Source of the DNA: Paenibacillus hunanensis
GTDB taxonomy: Bacteria > Bacillota > Bacilli > Paenibacillales > Paenibacillaceae
Direction of reading: 5' to 3'
DNA length: 64,000 bases
Assembly (NCBI RefSeq): GCF_014645615.1
Contig: NZ_BMMB01000007.1
Coordinates: 1-64,000, forward strand
Position 1 is the first letter of the stretch; each line of letters starts with the position of its first letter. Shown here piece by piece: positions 26,943-36,300 of the stretch. Made by a program: the position numbers and the translations under genes. The notes below the pieces were generated by a model. It had not been told where the DNA came from. It saw only the letters and a list, made by a program, of their open reading frames with translations, and did not search any database.

Positions 26943-27620
26943 TTAGTCACGGTTACCGAAGAGCAAGAACAGATAACGCGCCAGCTCCAGTACAGATAGT
27001 AATGCAGCAGCGACATAAGTCAGTGCAGCAGCGTTCAATACTTTACCAACGCTACGTTCTTCTTCGTGAGTGACGTAGCCTTCAGCGACCATCACATCAC
27101 GAGCGCGGTTACTTGCATTAAACTCAACTGGCAAGGTGATCAGCTGGAATGCTACGGCAACCGAGAAGAACAGAACACCGATACCGATCAGGTTAAATGA
27201 TTGGAATACAAAGCCCGCCAGCAACAATAATGGTGCGATACCGGAAGCAAAGTTTACAACCGGGAAAATACGGTGACGAATCGCCAACATCGGATAGTGA
27301 ACCTTATGCTGGATGGCGTGACCGATCTCGTGACACGCTACCGAGACAGCGGAAATGCTTGTTCCATAATAGACGGGCTCAGACAGACGAACAACACGGT
27401 TAACCGGATCATAGTGGTCAGTCAGCACGCCAGCAATCGGTTCGATTGGCACATCATGTAGACCGTTAGAGTCTAGCATATGGCGAGCTGCGTCATAACC
27501 GCTCATGCCACGCATATTCGGAACCTCAGCATATTTGTTAAACGTTCCCTTGACTCGGAACTGAGCCCAGATCGTTAAACCAAAAGCTGCTATAATGAGT
27601 ATAAGAAAAATCGCATTCAT
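26943..27620 (-). CDS. Zinc metallopeptidase, YugP family
   Basis: This 225-residue membrane protein belongs to the Zn_peptidase_2 (YugP) family. It starts with a membrane helix (AIFLILIIAAFGLTIWAQF), carries the zinc motif HEIGHAIQH in the N-terminal half with a nearby LPVEFNASNRA segment, and has three more helices. The active site probably faces the cytosol or membrane surface. The ATG at 27620 has AGGAGG-like sequence upstream. It follows a MerR gene on the same strand by 31 bases, and the two are probably cotranscribed. Substrate unknown. Confidence 0.9.
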   Translation of the reverse strand: MNAIFLILIIAAFGLTIWAQFRVKGTFNKYAEVPNMRGMSGYDAARHMLDSNGLHDVPIEPIAGVLTDHYDPVNRVVRLSEPVYYGTSISAVSVACHEIGHAIQHKVHYPMLAIRHRIFPVVNFASGIAPLLLLAGFVFQSFNLIGIGVLFFSVAVAFQLITLPVEFNASNRARDVMVAEGYVTHEEERSVGKVLNAAALTYVAAALLSVLELARYLFLLFGNRD

Positions 27621-27651
27621 CGTTCATTCCTCCATATAAATATAAAGCAGA

Positions 27652-28086
27652 TCACATCATGCCGGGACCCTGACCAAGCAGGAACTTCAGCGCTTCGATG
27701 CAAGCAGCACTTTGAGGAACAAGATTCATAAATGCACGTCTGGCTTGATTTGGCTTCATCTGTTGCAGGAGGGGCTCCAATTCACGAACCTCGCGCTGCA
27801 ATTGTTCCATATGAAGCTCAATTTCAGTCAAGCGCTGGGTGACCTGCTCTTCATCGGTGACCCGATCCCATGCACTTAATTTGTCTTTGATTTCCTCTAA
27901 GGTGTACTTATCCTGCTTTAACTTTGTAATACGTTCCAGACGAGCCAACGTTTCAAAACTATATAGACGATAGTTTTTAAGAGAGCGACTCTCAGGCTCG
28001 ATCAGACCAAGCTTGGTGTAGTAATCCACCGTGCGTTCGCTGATCCCTGCGATTCTGGAAAGCTCTCCAATTCGGTATAATTTCAT
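27652..28086 (-). CDS. MerR family transcriptional regulator
   Basis: This is a MerR-type regulator of about 144 residues. The N-terminal winged helix is clear (MKLYRIGELSRIAGISERTVDYYTKLGLI split at about residue 20), followed by the dimerisation coiled coil (TEIELHMEQLQREVRELEPLLQQM). There are no clustered cysteines, so a metal ligand is unlikely. The start at 28086 matches family N-termini; GGGGAT lies close upstream. An ATG at 28119 is in frame but has no site. It lies upstream of the YugP gene on the same strand. Confidence 0.88.
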   Translation of the reverse strand: MKLYRIGELSRIAGISERTVDYYTKLGLIEPESRSLKNYRLYSFETLARLERITKLKQDKYTLEEIKDKLSAWDRVTDEEQVTQRLTEIELHMEQLQREVRELEPLLQQMKPNQARRAFMNLVPQSAACIEALKFLLGQGPGMM

Positions 28087-28418
28087 ATCCCCAACGTATT
28101 CACCCCCGTTTTTGTTCATATAAACGAGGATTCAACACTGCTGAATCCTATTGCCTATATTACAGGAACTTAAACCATACAGTCAAACGTAATGCTTAAG
28201 CGAATATACCCTATAATAGCAGGGGATAAACGCTCTTTCTCTCTATAAACAGTAAATATAGAACTATTGATATAACAATATATTGAAGTATTTGTATATA
28301 TGATACTCGTTCAGGCTTAAAGATACCTGAAATTCATATGAACTCATGCTGAAACCAGTGAAAAAACACGCTTTTTGAAGCATAACGAAACTATTTTCAT
28401 GATTTTGAAAATAAATGC

Positions 28419-28448
28419 TTGTCATTCGCGTTTTAATCTGATTATAAT
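28419..28448 (+). promoter_or_regulatory. Promoter of amt
   Basis: TTGTCA (28419-28424), an 18-bp spacer and TATAAT (28443-28448). Transcription should start near 28455, 47 bases before the amt start. Confidence 0.7.
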
Positions 28449-28469
28449 GACATTAAGGATTTCACGATA

Positions 28470-28486
28470 TGTGAAGTAATATAACA
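28470..28486 (+). promoter_or_regulatory. GlnR/TnrA-type operator
   Basis: TGTGA-N7-TAACA fits the TGTNA-N7-TNACA consensus of the nitrogen regulators GlnR and TnrA at every fixed position. It lies about 15-31 bases downstream of the predicted transcription start, a position where binding would block transcription (GlnR-like repression under nitrogen excess). Confidence 0.65.
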
Positions 28487-28501
28487 TGGGGAGTGGGTCA
28501 A

Positions 28502-29893
28502 ATGAGAAAAAAATGGGCCGTTATGGGGTTAGCGGCATCCGCACTTCTAACTTTTCCGTTCAGCGCTTTTGCTGCGGATGAGGTTACTGCGACAACAGTA
28601 CAAACGAATCTGGATACGTTCTTTGTTTTCCTGGCATTCGCGCTCGTACTGTTCATGCAAGCAGGCTTCGCCTTTTTGGAAGCAGGCTCTGTACGGATGA
28701 AAAATGCCGGGCACGTTGCCGGTAAAACAGTTTTGACTCTTGGCATCGCACTGGTAGCCTTCTGGGCTTTCGGTTTTGGACTTGGCTTTGGAGATGGTAA
28801 TGGATTTTTTGGCTATCAGGGCTTTTTCCTAAGTGGCGAGGAAATGAAGCCACTGTTTGGCGCACTTGCTGGTCTTGATATTCCAATCTCCATGATGTTC
28901 CTGTTCCACCTTGCGTTTGCAGCGGTATCGCTGTCGATCGCATTTGGCGGATTCGCTGAGCGTGCAAAGCTTAGCGTGTATATTATCTTCGGTGTTTTAT
29001 TCATGATCATTATCTATCCAATCATCGCTCACTGGGTATGGGGCGGCGGCTGGTTGGCAGCAATCGGTATGCAGGACTATGCAGGCTCCACCGTTGTCCA
29101 TTTGACAGGTGCAACAGCAGGTCTGGCAGCAACGCTGATGCTGAAACCACGTCTTGGTAAATATAATAAGGATGGCAAGCCTAACATTATTCCAGGTCAT
29201 AACCAGGTATTCTCCGTTATCGGTGTATTCATTCTCTGGTTCGGCTGGATGGGCTTCAACCCTGGTAGTGCACTCACGCCAAGCGGCGGCTTCTTCACTT
29301 ATGTAGCACTGACGACGAACCTGGCAGCTGCTGCGGGTGGTGTTGCTGCACTGTTGATCTCGTGGGTTGTACTGGGTAAAGCTGATATTCCTAGCATGCT
29401 AAACGGCGTACTGGCTGCGCTCGTAGCCATCACAGGTTCCTGTGCATTCGTAGATGTATGGGCAGCGGTTGTGATCGGTCTGGTAGCTGGTGTTGTTACA
29501 TTCTTTACTGCACAATGGTTCGAAAAAGCAGGCATTGACGATCCGATCTACGCATTCTCTGTACACGGTATCGCTGGTATGTGGGGTGCAATCTCTACTG
29601 GTCTGTTCGCTACACCGGAGCTTGCTAAGCAGGTTAACGTAGGTGGAGCAGGTCTGTTCTATGGCGGTGGCTTCCACCAGCTTGGCGTACAGTTGCTCGG
29701 TATGATCGGTACTTTCATTTTCGTACTGGTGCTTTCCTTCATTATTCTTGGTATCATGAAAGCACTGGGTGGCATTCGTGTAACAGAAGAAGAGGAAATG
29801 ATGGGTCTGGATATTAGTGAGCATGGTTCCTACGGTTATCCTGAGCAAATGAAAGCAGTAGGTGAAGTAGATCGTACAAGAGCGAATAGCTAA
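28502..29893 (+). CDS. amt: Ammonium transporter, Amt family
   Basis: This 463-residue channel conducts ammonium or ammonia across the membrane. It has a cleavable-looking signal peptide (KKWAVMGLAASALLTFPFSAFAAD) followed by 11 hydrophobic segments. Family residues include the FHLAFAAVSLSIAFGG pore segment and FSVHGIAGMWGAISTGLFA with a pore histidine. The ATG at 28502 is eight bases after GGGGAG; the GTG at 28493 is too close. No PII (glnK) gene follows, which is the usual partner; instead a DUF294 protein with a GlnD-like nucleotidyltransferase signature comes next, 49 bases downstream. Promoter and GlnR-like operator are upstream. Confidence 0.95.
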   Translation: MRKKWAVMGLAASALLTFPFSAFAADEVTATTVQTNLDTFFVFLAFALVLFMQAGFAFLEAGSVRMKNAGHVAGKTVLTLGIALVAFWAFGFGLGFGDGNGFFGYQGFFLSGEEMKPLFGALAGLDIPISMMFLFHLAFAAVSLSIAFGGFAERAKLSVYIIFGVLFMIIIYPIIAHWVWGGGWLAAIGMQDYAGSTVVHLTGATAGLAATLMLKPRLGKYNKDGKPNIIPGHNQVFSVIGVFILWFGWMGFNPGSALTPSGGFFTYVALTTNLAAAAGGVAALLISWVVLGKADIPSMLNGVLAALVAITGSCAFVDVWAAVVIGLVAGVVTFFTAQWFEKAGIDDPIYAFSVHGIAGMWGAISTGLFATPELAKQVNVGGAGLFYGGGFHQLGVQLLGMIGTFIFVLVLSFIILGIMKALGGIRVTEEEEMMGLDISEHGSYGYPEQMKAVGEVDRTRANS

Positions 29894-29942
29894 TACTTCT
29901 AAACACACCTATTAACATTACAAGTGCTGGGGGATGAAGCCG

Positions 29943-31016
29943 ATGAAGAAGACTTCTCTCAATCTTCCCTTGCTGGAGCTGACCGATGCCGTTTGTCCGG
30001 AATCACTCAAAACCAAACGTATCATGATCCAAAAGCAGCTGTATGCTGCTCTGAGCGAGAGCGATATTCGCGAATGGGTAGCGACAGTGAACGATATGCA
30101 TGACAGGATTATGCGGCAGGCAGTAACAATATGTGAGCAACAATTAGTTGAGGCGGGCTACGGTCCGCCTCCTGTTGCATATTCTTTTATTGTTTTTGGC
30201 AGCGCAGGAAGATGTGAGCAGACGCTTTGGAGTGATCAGGATAATGGCTTGATCATAAGCGATGAACAGCACGAGCAGAAGGAACGGTATTTTGAAGCGT
30301 TTGGCAGCCGTCTGGCGGACATTTTGGAGCAGGTCGGGTATGAGAAGTGCCAGGGCAAGGTGATGTGCTCAGAGCCGATGTGGCGCAAGACACTGGGAGC
30401 ATGGCAGCAGCAGTTGGATAGCTGGCGTGAGGAATTGAGCTGGGAGCCGGTGCGTAACTGGATTATTGCTTCGGATATGCGCCATATGGCAGGCGATCAG
30501 GCGCTTGCCCAGCGCTGGCAGGCTCATTTTTATGCGGGTCTAAAGGAAACGCCTGCGATGTCGGCGGCGATTTTGCGTAATACAGTTCGTCATAAGGCGA
30601 CGCTTAATGTACTGGGGCAAATTGTACCTGAGCGTTTTGGTGAACATGCAGGTGATTTTGATGTAAAATATGGAATATATATTCCGCTTGTGAATGCATC
30701 GCGTTTTTTAGCAGTGCAAAATGGCATTTATGAGTCATCTACATTGAAGCGACTCGATCGGCTGATTCAGCTGGAGGCGGCATCGCTTGCTCTGCTGGAA
30801 ATGATGCAGGAGGCGTTTTTAACGGCGCTGCGTATGCGTAATTCAACGCCGGTGAAGGAAGAGGATGGATTGTATATCAGTACGGGCTTTATGCTACAAA
30901 AGGACTGGCGACAAAAGCCATTTTTCCATGAACTTAGAGAAAGTCTGGGCATTGTCAAAAAAGCACATCGTGAGCTGCAAAGACAATTGCGCTTTCTGGA
31001 AAGGAGACGCTTATGA
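29943..31016 (+). CDS. DUF294 nucleotidyltransferase-like protein
   Basis: This 357-residue protein carries the DUF294 putative nucleotidyltransferase domain (residues about 75-200) with the hallmark FGSAGRCEQTLWSDQDNGL, where the GSxGR...D-x-D residues would bind nucleotide and metal, and a C-terminal DUF294_C helical domain. The fold is related to the uridylyltransferase domain of GlnD. I start at the ATG at 29943, ten bases after GGGGG, not 29934. It overlaps the following exonuclease gene by four bases (ATGA) and follows amt, so a nitrogen-linked role is suggested by context only. Confidence 0.85.
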   Translation: MKKTSLNLPLLELTDAVCPESLKTKRIMIQKQLYAALSESDIREWVATVNDMHDRIMRQAVTICEQQLVEAGYGPPPVAYSFIVFGSAGRCEQTLWSDQDNGLIISDEQHEQKERYFEAFGSRLADILEQVGYEKCQGKVMCSEPMWRKTLGAWQQQLDSWREELSWEPVRNWIIASDMRHMAGDQALAQRWQAHFYAGLKETPAMSAAILRNTVRHKATLNVLGQIVPERFGEHAGDFDVKYGIYIPLVNASRFLAVQNGIYESSTLKRLDRLIQLEAASLALLEMMQEAFLTALRMRNSTPVKEEDGLYISTGFMLQKDWRQKPFFHELRESLGIVKKAHRELQRQLRFLERRRL

Positions 31017-31744
31017 AAGAACCTACAAAAGCTGGAAGCGGATTTTGGCGAAGCTTACGTAGTGGAGGTGTTCCCTCCGCGATTGCTTCGGTATTTGGTG
31101 CACCATCTGCACAGCAGATGGCTTTTATACGTTCACTATCACGTGAGCAGCGTCGTCCAGAGGTGCTGCATTATCCGATGAGCAGGCTGGAAACCGTCGT
31201 TTTCGATTTGGAGACGACGGGCTTTCATCCTCAGCATGGAGATGAAATTTTGTCTTTTGGAGCGGTGAAGCTGCTGGGTAATGAGGTACAGGATGAGTTC
31301 TATACACTTGTAAATTCAAAGGTGAGCGTGCCAGATAATATTTCTGCGCTTACAGGTATTACCCAGGAAATGATCGATGGAGCGCCATCGTTAATTGATG
31401 GACTACATGATTTTATGGCATTTGCTGGGCGCTCCGTGCTGATTGCACATGGTACTGGGCATGACAAAGCATTTCTGAATGCCGCATTATGGAAAACATC
31501 TAAAATTCAATTGACTCACCGCATACTGGATACGATGATGATCGCCAGATGGCTGAAGCCTTCACTTGGTAGTTACGGATTAGATGAGGTGCTGGAGGAG
31601 GCTAATATTCCTGTGACGGTCAGACATCACGCGCTGGAGGATGCCAAAATGACAGCTCAGCTATGGCAGGAATATCTTCGTCTCATGCGTCACAAGCAAG
31701 TGGATACGCTGGAGGATTTGTATGCGCATTTAAGTAATTTTTAG
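31013..31744 (+). CDS. DEDDh 3'-5' exonuclease (DnaQ/PolC epsilon-like)
   Basis: This 243-residue protein has a DEDDh exonuclease domain from about residue 60: Exo I FDLETTGF, Exo II in AHGTGHDKAFL and Exo III HHALEDAKMTAQLW with the catalytic histidine and aspartate. The N-terminal 55 residues are a polar, Ser/Gly-rich extension. It is translationally coupled to the DUF294 gene (start codon overlaps its stop). This DUF294-exonuclease pair is also known next to transporters in other bacteria; its substrate is not known to me. Confidence 0.88.
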   Translation: MKEPTKAGSGFWRSLRSGGVPSAIASVFGAPSAQQMAFIRSLSREQRRPEVLHYPMSRLETVVFDLETTGFHPQHGDEILSFGAVKLLGNEVQDEFYTLVNSKVSVPDNISALTGITQEMIDGAPSLIDGLHDFMAFAGRSVLIAHGTGHDKAFLNAALWKTSKIQLTHRILDTMMIARWLKPSLGSYGLDEVLEEANIPVTVRHHALEDAKMTAQLWQEYLRLMRHKQVDTLEDLYAHLSNF

Positions 31745-31789
31745 TGGCTGGGTGCAAAACCGGATAGCAGTTGGAGAGGTACACTACTT

Positions 31790-31970
31790 AGGGAAGGAAT
31801 AAGGGGACGTCCTTGGGTTGAGAACAGGAATCTACGAAGCAGGTGGAAATGTAGATTCCTGTTCTCAAAAGCTGTAAGATATTTTGCTGTGCAAAAATCA
31901 CTTTCCATTGAACCTCGTGTTAGGAGATCGCTAACACGACAAGGCGTCCATTCCCCTTATTTCCTTCCCT
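31790..31970. repeat. 181-nt cloverleaf-like inverted repeat element
   Basis: Outer arms AGGGAAGGAATAAGGGG (from 31790) and CCCCTTATTTCCTTCCCT (to 31970) pair with one bulge, continued by CCTTG/CAAGG. Inside are a perfect 18-bp hairpin (31818-31835 with 31851-31868, 15-base loop) and a 9-bp hairpin TCGTGTTAG/CTAACACGA (31915-31923 with 31931-31939). No open frame is present. It lies in the 534-base gap after the exonuclease. It could be a structured RNA, a palindromic miniature element, or both. No target-site duplication is evident at its ends. Confidence 0.8.
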
Positions 31971-32256
31971 GCGTTCTGTGCATCTCGCAACTGCTCGGAT
32001 TTATGCACACATTTGGGAGAGCGGCAGTATTTTAGCTTTCAGAAGTGTTTAGCTCTCAGCAGTATTTTTGCTTTTATTAAGTAATGATTTTTGACTTTTT
32101 GTTTGGAATGATCATTTTAAAGGGATGTAGATATAGGAAGAAATGAAGTACATAGGAGGTTGATGGTTGATATGTAGCGTGATGGGTGGGAGTATTCTAG
32201 CTTGATATTGTAGTTTTGGGGTAATATTTTATAGACACTTGAATAGATCAGGTAGA

Positions 32257-32286
32257 TAAAGCTGTTGGTTAGACAGCTTTATTTTT
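32257..32286 (+). terminator. Plus-strand terminator far downstream of the exonuclease
   Basis: AAAGCTGT pairs with ACAGCTTT, followed by ATTTTT. It is the first clear plus-strand terminator after the exonuclease, so the amt-DUF294-exonuclease transcript could include the inverted repeat element in a 500-nt tail. The 290 bases between the element and this site hold no gene. Confidence 0.7.
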
Positions 32287-32872
32287 GTAGGAGTTGTATA
32301 GGTGTCAGATCGTATTGTAAGGATGAATGAGTGGGGTTGGTTGCTATTCGTTCGGGAGAATGTTGGATGATATTGTAGGCGCGGATAGGCTCGGAATGAT
32401 GATCTGAAGGATGAGTTGGTGCATATGGGGTTTGATTAGATGATGAAGGCTTAGGATAGGTCTGTGGATGGTCTTGTTCTGGCTCGCTGCTTGCTATAGA
32501 GAGGGTTCCGATTAAGTAGACGGAGATCATACTGGCAAAGTCGGGTAGTCGCTCTAGATCCTCCTGTGATGGCAACGGCGCGGTGTGAGGATGAGAGTGG
32601 AACAGACCGACGAGGTTGGGCTCGTTATAGCAGCAGTGAATCCATTCGGCTGGGTCGAGTTGAAAATGATGTGCAGGGTTAAGGGAAACGTTATGCAGTC
32701 TTCGGTAGGAATGGAGCTGGGTGCCTGTAGTCGTTTTTGTACCGAGCAATATTCCGCACACCTCATGCGCCGGAGCTGACCGCATATGGTCGATTAGCTC
32801 GTGCCAAACGGATTGGGCGATGTGAACGGTTGCTCGGTCTATCTGGTTTGAATGGTGTGGATGTTGCTTCAA
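32279..32872 (-). CDS. JAMM/MPN-type (M67) metallopeptidase-like protein
   Basis: This protein has the JAMM zinc motif: Glu in APAHEVCGILLG, then HSHPHTAPLPSQEDL (His-x-His plus Ser-x-x-Asp spacing). Bacterial M67 members cleave isopeptide or C-terminal glycyl bonds, often of ubiquitin-like sulfur carriers. The catalytic domain covers about residues 15-130; the last 60 residues are His/Pro/Ser-rich and look disordered. I choose the TTG at 32872, with AAGAAGG eight bases upstream. The frame is open to an ATG at 32977, but that ATG has no ribosome site and lies in a TATAAT sequence. No substrate partner is adjacent. It is divergent from lanM. Confidence 0.7.
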   Translation of the reverse strand: MKQHPHHSNQIDRATVHIAQSVWHELIDHMRSAPAHEVCGILLGTKTTTGTQLHSYRRLHNVSLNPAHHFQLDPAEWIHCCYNEPNLVGLFHSHPHTAPLPSQEDLERLPDFASMISVYLIGTLSIASSEPEQDHPQTYPKPSSSNQTPYAPTHPSDHHSEPIRAYNIIQHSPERIATNPTHSSLQYDLTPIQLLQK

Positions 32873-32938
32873 GTGTACGACCTTCTTTCTGTGTATATGG
32901 GATAGGCTAAGAGACTTTTCATTGATTGTTTGGCATAG

Positions 32939-32965
32939 ATTCTCCAGCACCTGGAGAATTTTTTT
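32939..32965 (+). terminator. Orphan plus-strand terminator-like hairpin
   Basis: ATTCTCCAG pairs perfectly with CTGGAGAAT around CAC, followed by seven T. No plus-strand gene precedes it. Confidence 0.7.
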
Positions 32966-33084
32966 AATGAAAGGCATTATAGATGTAAAAAGATATACTG
33001 AAGTATGATAAGCACGTATCTAAGTTAAAGTACATTGACAGCCGTACAAAAAATTAAGGGTACCCCTATACAATAGGATCATGT

Positions 33085-33119
33085 AAAAGACTTTCCGTCA
33101 GAAGAGGGAAGTCTTTTTT
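33085..33119 (+). terminator. Orphan plus-strand terminator upstream of lanM
   Basis: AAAAGACTTTCC pairs with GGGAAGTCTTTT (one mismatch) and is followed by T. It insulates lanM from upstream reading, or ends an unrecognised small RNA. Confidence 0.75.
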
Positions 33120-33305
33120 GCGTGTATTTGATCATGCGTTATCACCAGATTGGTCTTGTAGTATAGCGAGTAATCGTTAGAACTATATACATCGTATCGT
33201 ACATGCAAATGTGCGTTCAATACTCAATCCAATCCAGAGGATCACAATTATAATACATAGTAGTTCAGATTACAGATCATCCAATGCAAAGGGGAGAAAC
33301 ACGTT

Positions 33306-36300
33306 ATGACCTTATTAGATATTTGTAAATTAAAAACAGCCACGTATCTACAAGAACGAGTTATCACTGAACCTTTATCTACAACCAATGAAGCATTGGA
33401 GCAATGGACAGAATATATTCAATTGCCTGTACAGTATAGATATGCTTTTTTGGAAAGTTACAGTAAGTCTGAACAAGAATTCAACTCGCTAACCGATCAT
33501 CTTGCTCCCGATATAGAGCTGACCGATCAACAACAATGGATTGATGATCTACAGCAATTGATGTGTAATTTTGATGCTAACGAAAGTGTGTTATATGCGG
33601 TAAAAGGACATATTCCTACAGACCATCCTTATTTATGTTTTACATATCCTTTTTTACACTGGATGCAGCAGATCATTGATGCCGATCTTCCTCAGACTGC
33701 TAAAGTGGATCAACAGGCAGTGGTATCTTCAATTTTGGAAGCTACGTTACAAACGGTACTGAAATTATCTGTAAAAGTCTTAACCATAGAGATTAACAAG
33801 CTTAGTACGCATTCTCTATTAACAGGAAATACGCCTGAAGCAAGATATCAGAATTTTTGTAGTAAGTTGCAGCAACGGCAGTACTTTACACAGTTAGTTT
33901 ATGAGTATCCAACGATGTTTCGCATGATTATTGAAGAAAGTATACAGCAGAAAAACTTTTTACTTGAAGCCGTAGACCATCTGATTTCAGATTTTAATCA
34001 AATTCAAGAACGATTTGGAGTATTAGGAGCTTTGACTACGATAGAAATGAATAAGGGAGACAGTCATTGTGGTAAGAAAACTGTGCTGATCTGCGGATTT
34101 GAACACGGCAAGGTGGTATATAAACCGAAGCCTTTGCAAGTGAATATTCATGTGAATCAGATTATCGAATATATGAATAATCAAGGATTAGAATATGCAA
34201 TTCAGCCGTTGCCTGTAATTGCTTATGAAGATTATGGATGGCAAGCCTATATCGAACAAGTTAGTAGTACGTCAGAAGCAGAGATTGAACAATTGTATTA
34301 CAAAGTAGGCGTCTATATCTGCTTATTGCATGTATTGATGGGAAGCGATATGCATGCTGAAAATGTAATTATGTCAGGCAATAATCCATATTTTGTCGAT
34401 TTGGAATCTTCATTTCAAGGCTATGATAGCCAGGACTTACAGGAGGAAACTGCTTATAAAAAAGTGCTGTATACCATTAAAGATTCAGTGATTCGTACCT
34501 GTCTGCTGCCTGCCAAATTGGATAAACAGTCGAATCTAGATGTCAGTGGTCTGACTGGAGCAGGAGACAAAACGATCGCTAAAGGGAAATTTGCTTTTGA
34601 ACATAATTACACAGATCAGATCAAGCTAGTTCGTACCAGTTACACAACTACCTACAAAAAGAATATTCCTCTGCTCAATGGGATCAGAGTCAATCCAAGA
34701 CAATATGTCGCTTCAATCGTGAAAGGATTTGAGAAGGCATATCAGATTATTACTGAGCACAAGTCGGATTTTATCGGACAACATGGATGGATTCGGAGTT
34801 TTGCCAAAGATAAAGTGCGTACGATTGTCCGTAATACGAGCGATTATAGCACCTTATTAAATGCTTCGACCAATCCTAATTATTTGATCGATGCGTTATA
34901 TCGTAATCGTTTATTTGACCGGATGTGGGCGATTTCCAGTCGTAATCATCGTCTGTTACCTATTATTCCAGCCGAAATTTATGATTTGTTGCATATGGAT
35001 ATTCCGTATTTTTATTCGTATGTCAATCATACATCGATCTATGATAGCCGCGATAACGAATACGAGTTTTTTCATCAAGAAACGTTATTGGATCGAGTCA
35101 TACAACGTATAGAAGCGATGGATGAGCAGCATAACGATTTATCATTTCAAGTACAGATGATTCAGACGGCATTAGCCACACCGATCAAAAAGTGGGATCT
35201 CAAACAGTATAAAAAGGATTATCGTTCGTATGATCATTTAGAGCAGAAGCCAGCCTCTTATTTTATTGAAGAAGCTATCCGAATTGCTGATCAATTGATC
35301 ACGCTCAGTACGACGACTACAGATTTTGCTGATATTAGCTGGGCCAATATATCGATTGGCAATGATGAGCAGTGGATTATGAATCCGTTAGATAACTCAT
35401 TGTATGAAGGATTACTTGGCAATGCACTATTTTTCGCTACGATATATCAGATGACTGAACAAGCTCGTTATCTGGACGTAGTTGAAAAGATTCTTGTCGC
35501 TGTCGATCTGGACAAGATGCTATATAACAAACCGCAATCGTTATCTGCTTTTACAGGAGAAGCTAGCTATGCCTATAGCTATTACTATTTAGGTCTATTG
35601 CTACAGCGACAAGACCTCAAAGAGCAAGGCATACAGCATATTTTACATTGCGGCAAACAAATAGCTGAGGATGATCAATATGATCTGATGGCAGGTTGTG
35701 CCGGAACACTGCTTGTAGCGCTGCAAATCTATCAAGATTGTGTTCAAGATGAAGTGTTATCGATAGCGATTCAATGCGGAGAGCATCTGATCAAGCATGC
35801 TATTCCAATAAATGATCATAGTATAGGCTGGCAAAATGCAATTGGCAACGGCAGTGTACTTACAGGTATGTCACATGGCAATGCAGGTATAGCATGGGCA
35901 TTGGCGGAGCTGTATGAAGAGACTCGTATGGAAACATTTCGACATTATGCGATTCAAGCTCTTGCCTATGAACGGGAAATGTATTCACCTGAGGAAAATA
36001 ACTGGTTTGACCTACGTAATCGGCAGAATCGTATTCAAAAAAACTTTCCAGAACCTGTGAATTGGTGTCATGGAGCACCAGGCATCGGTATGTCCAGAAT
36101 CAAAGTAATCAATATTATGGATGACCAGCAGACACGTATTGAGATTGAGCGAGCCATTGAAAAAACACTAGAGGAAGGTTTAGGAGGTAGTGATTGCCTG
36201 TGTCATGGGTCAATGGGGAATATAGACCTACTATTATTATCCGCTCAACATCTAGGGCAAACGGAACACTTCGATATCGCACAACGCATTGTCGGGGATC

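Larger units (their letters stand above)
32873..33305. other. Intergenic region between JAMM gene and lanM
   Basis: Contains two plus-strand terminator-like hairpins (32939-32965 and 33085-33119) with no plus-strand gene before them, and a TATAAT at 33248-33253 about 50 bases before lanM without a recognisable -35. That pattern would suit an activator-dependent lanM promoter. No open frame supported. Confidence 0.5.
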
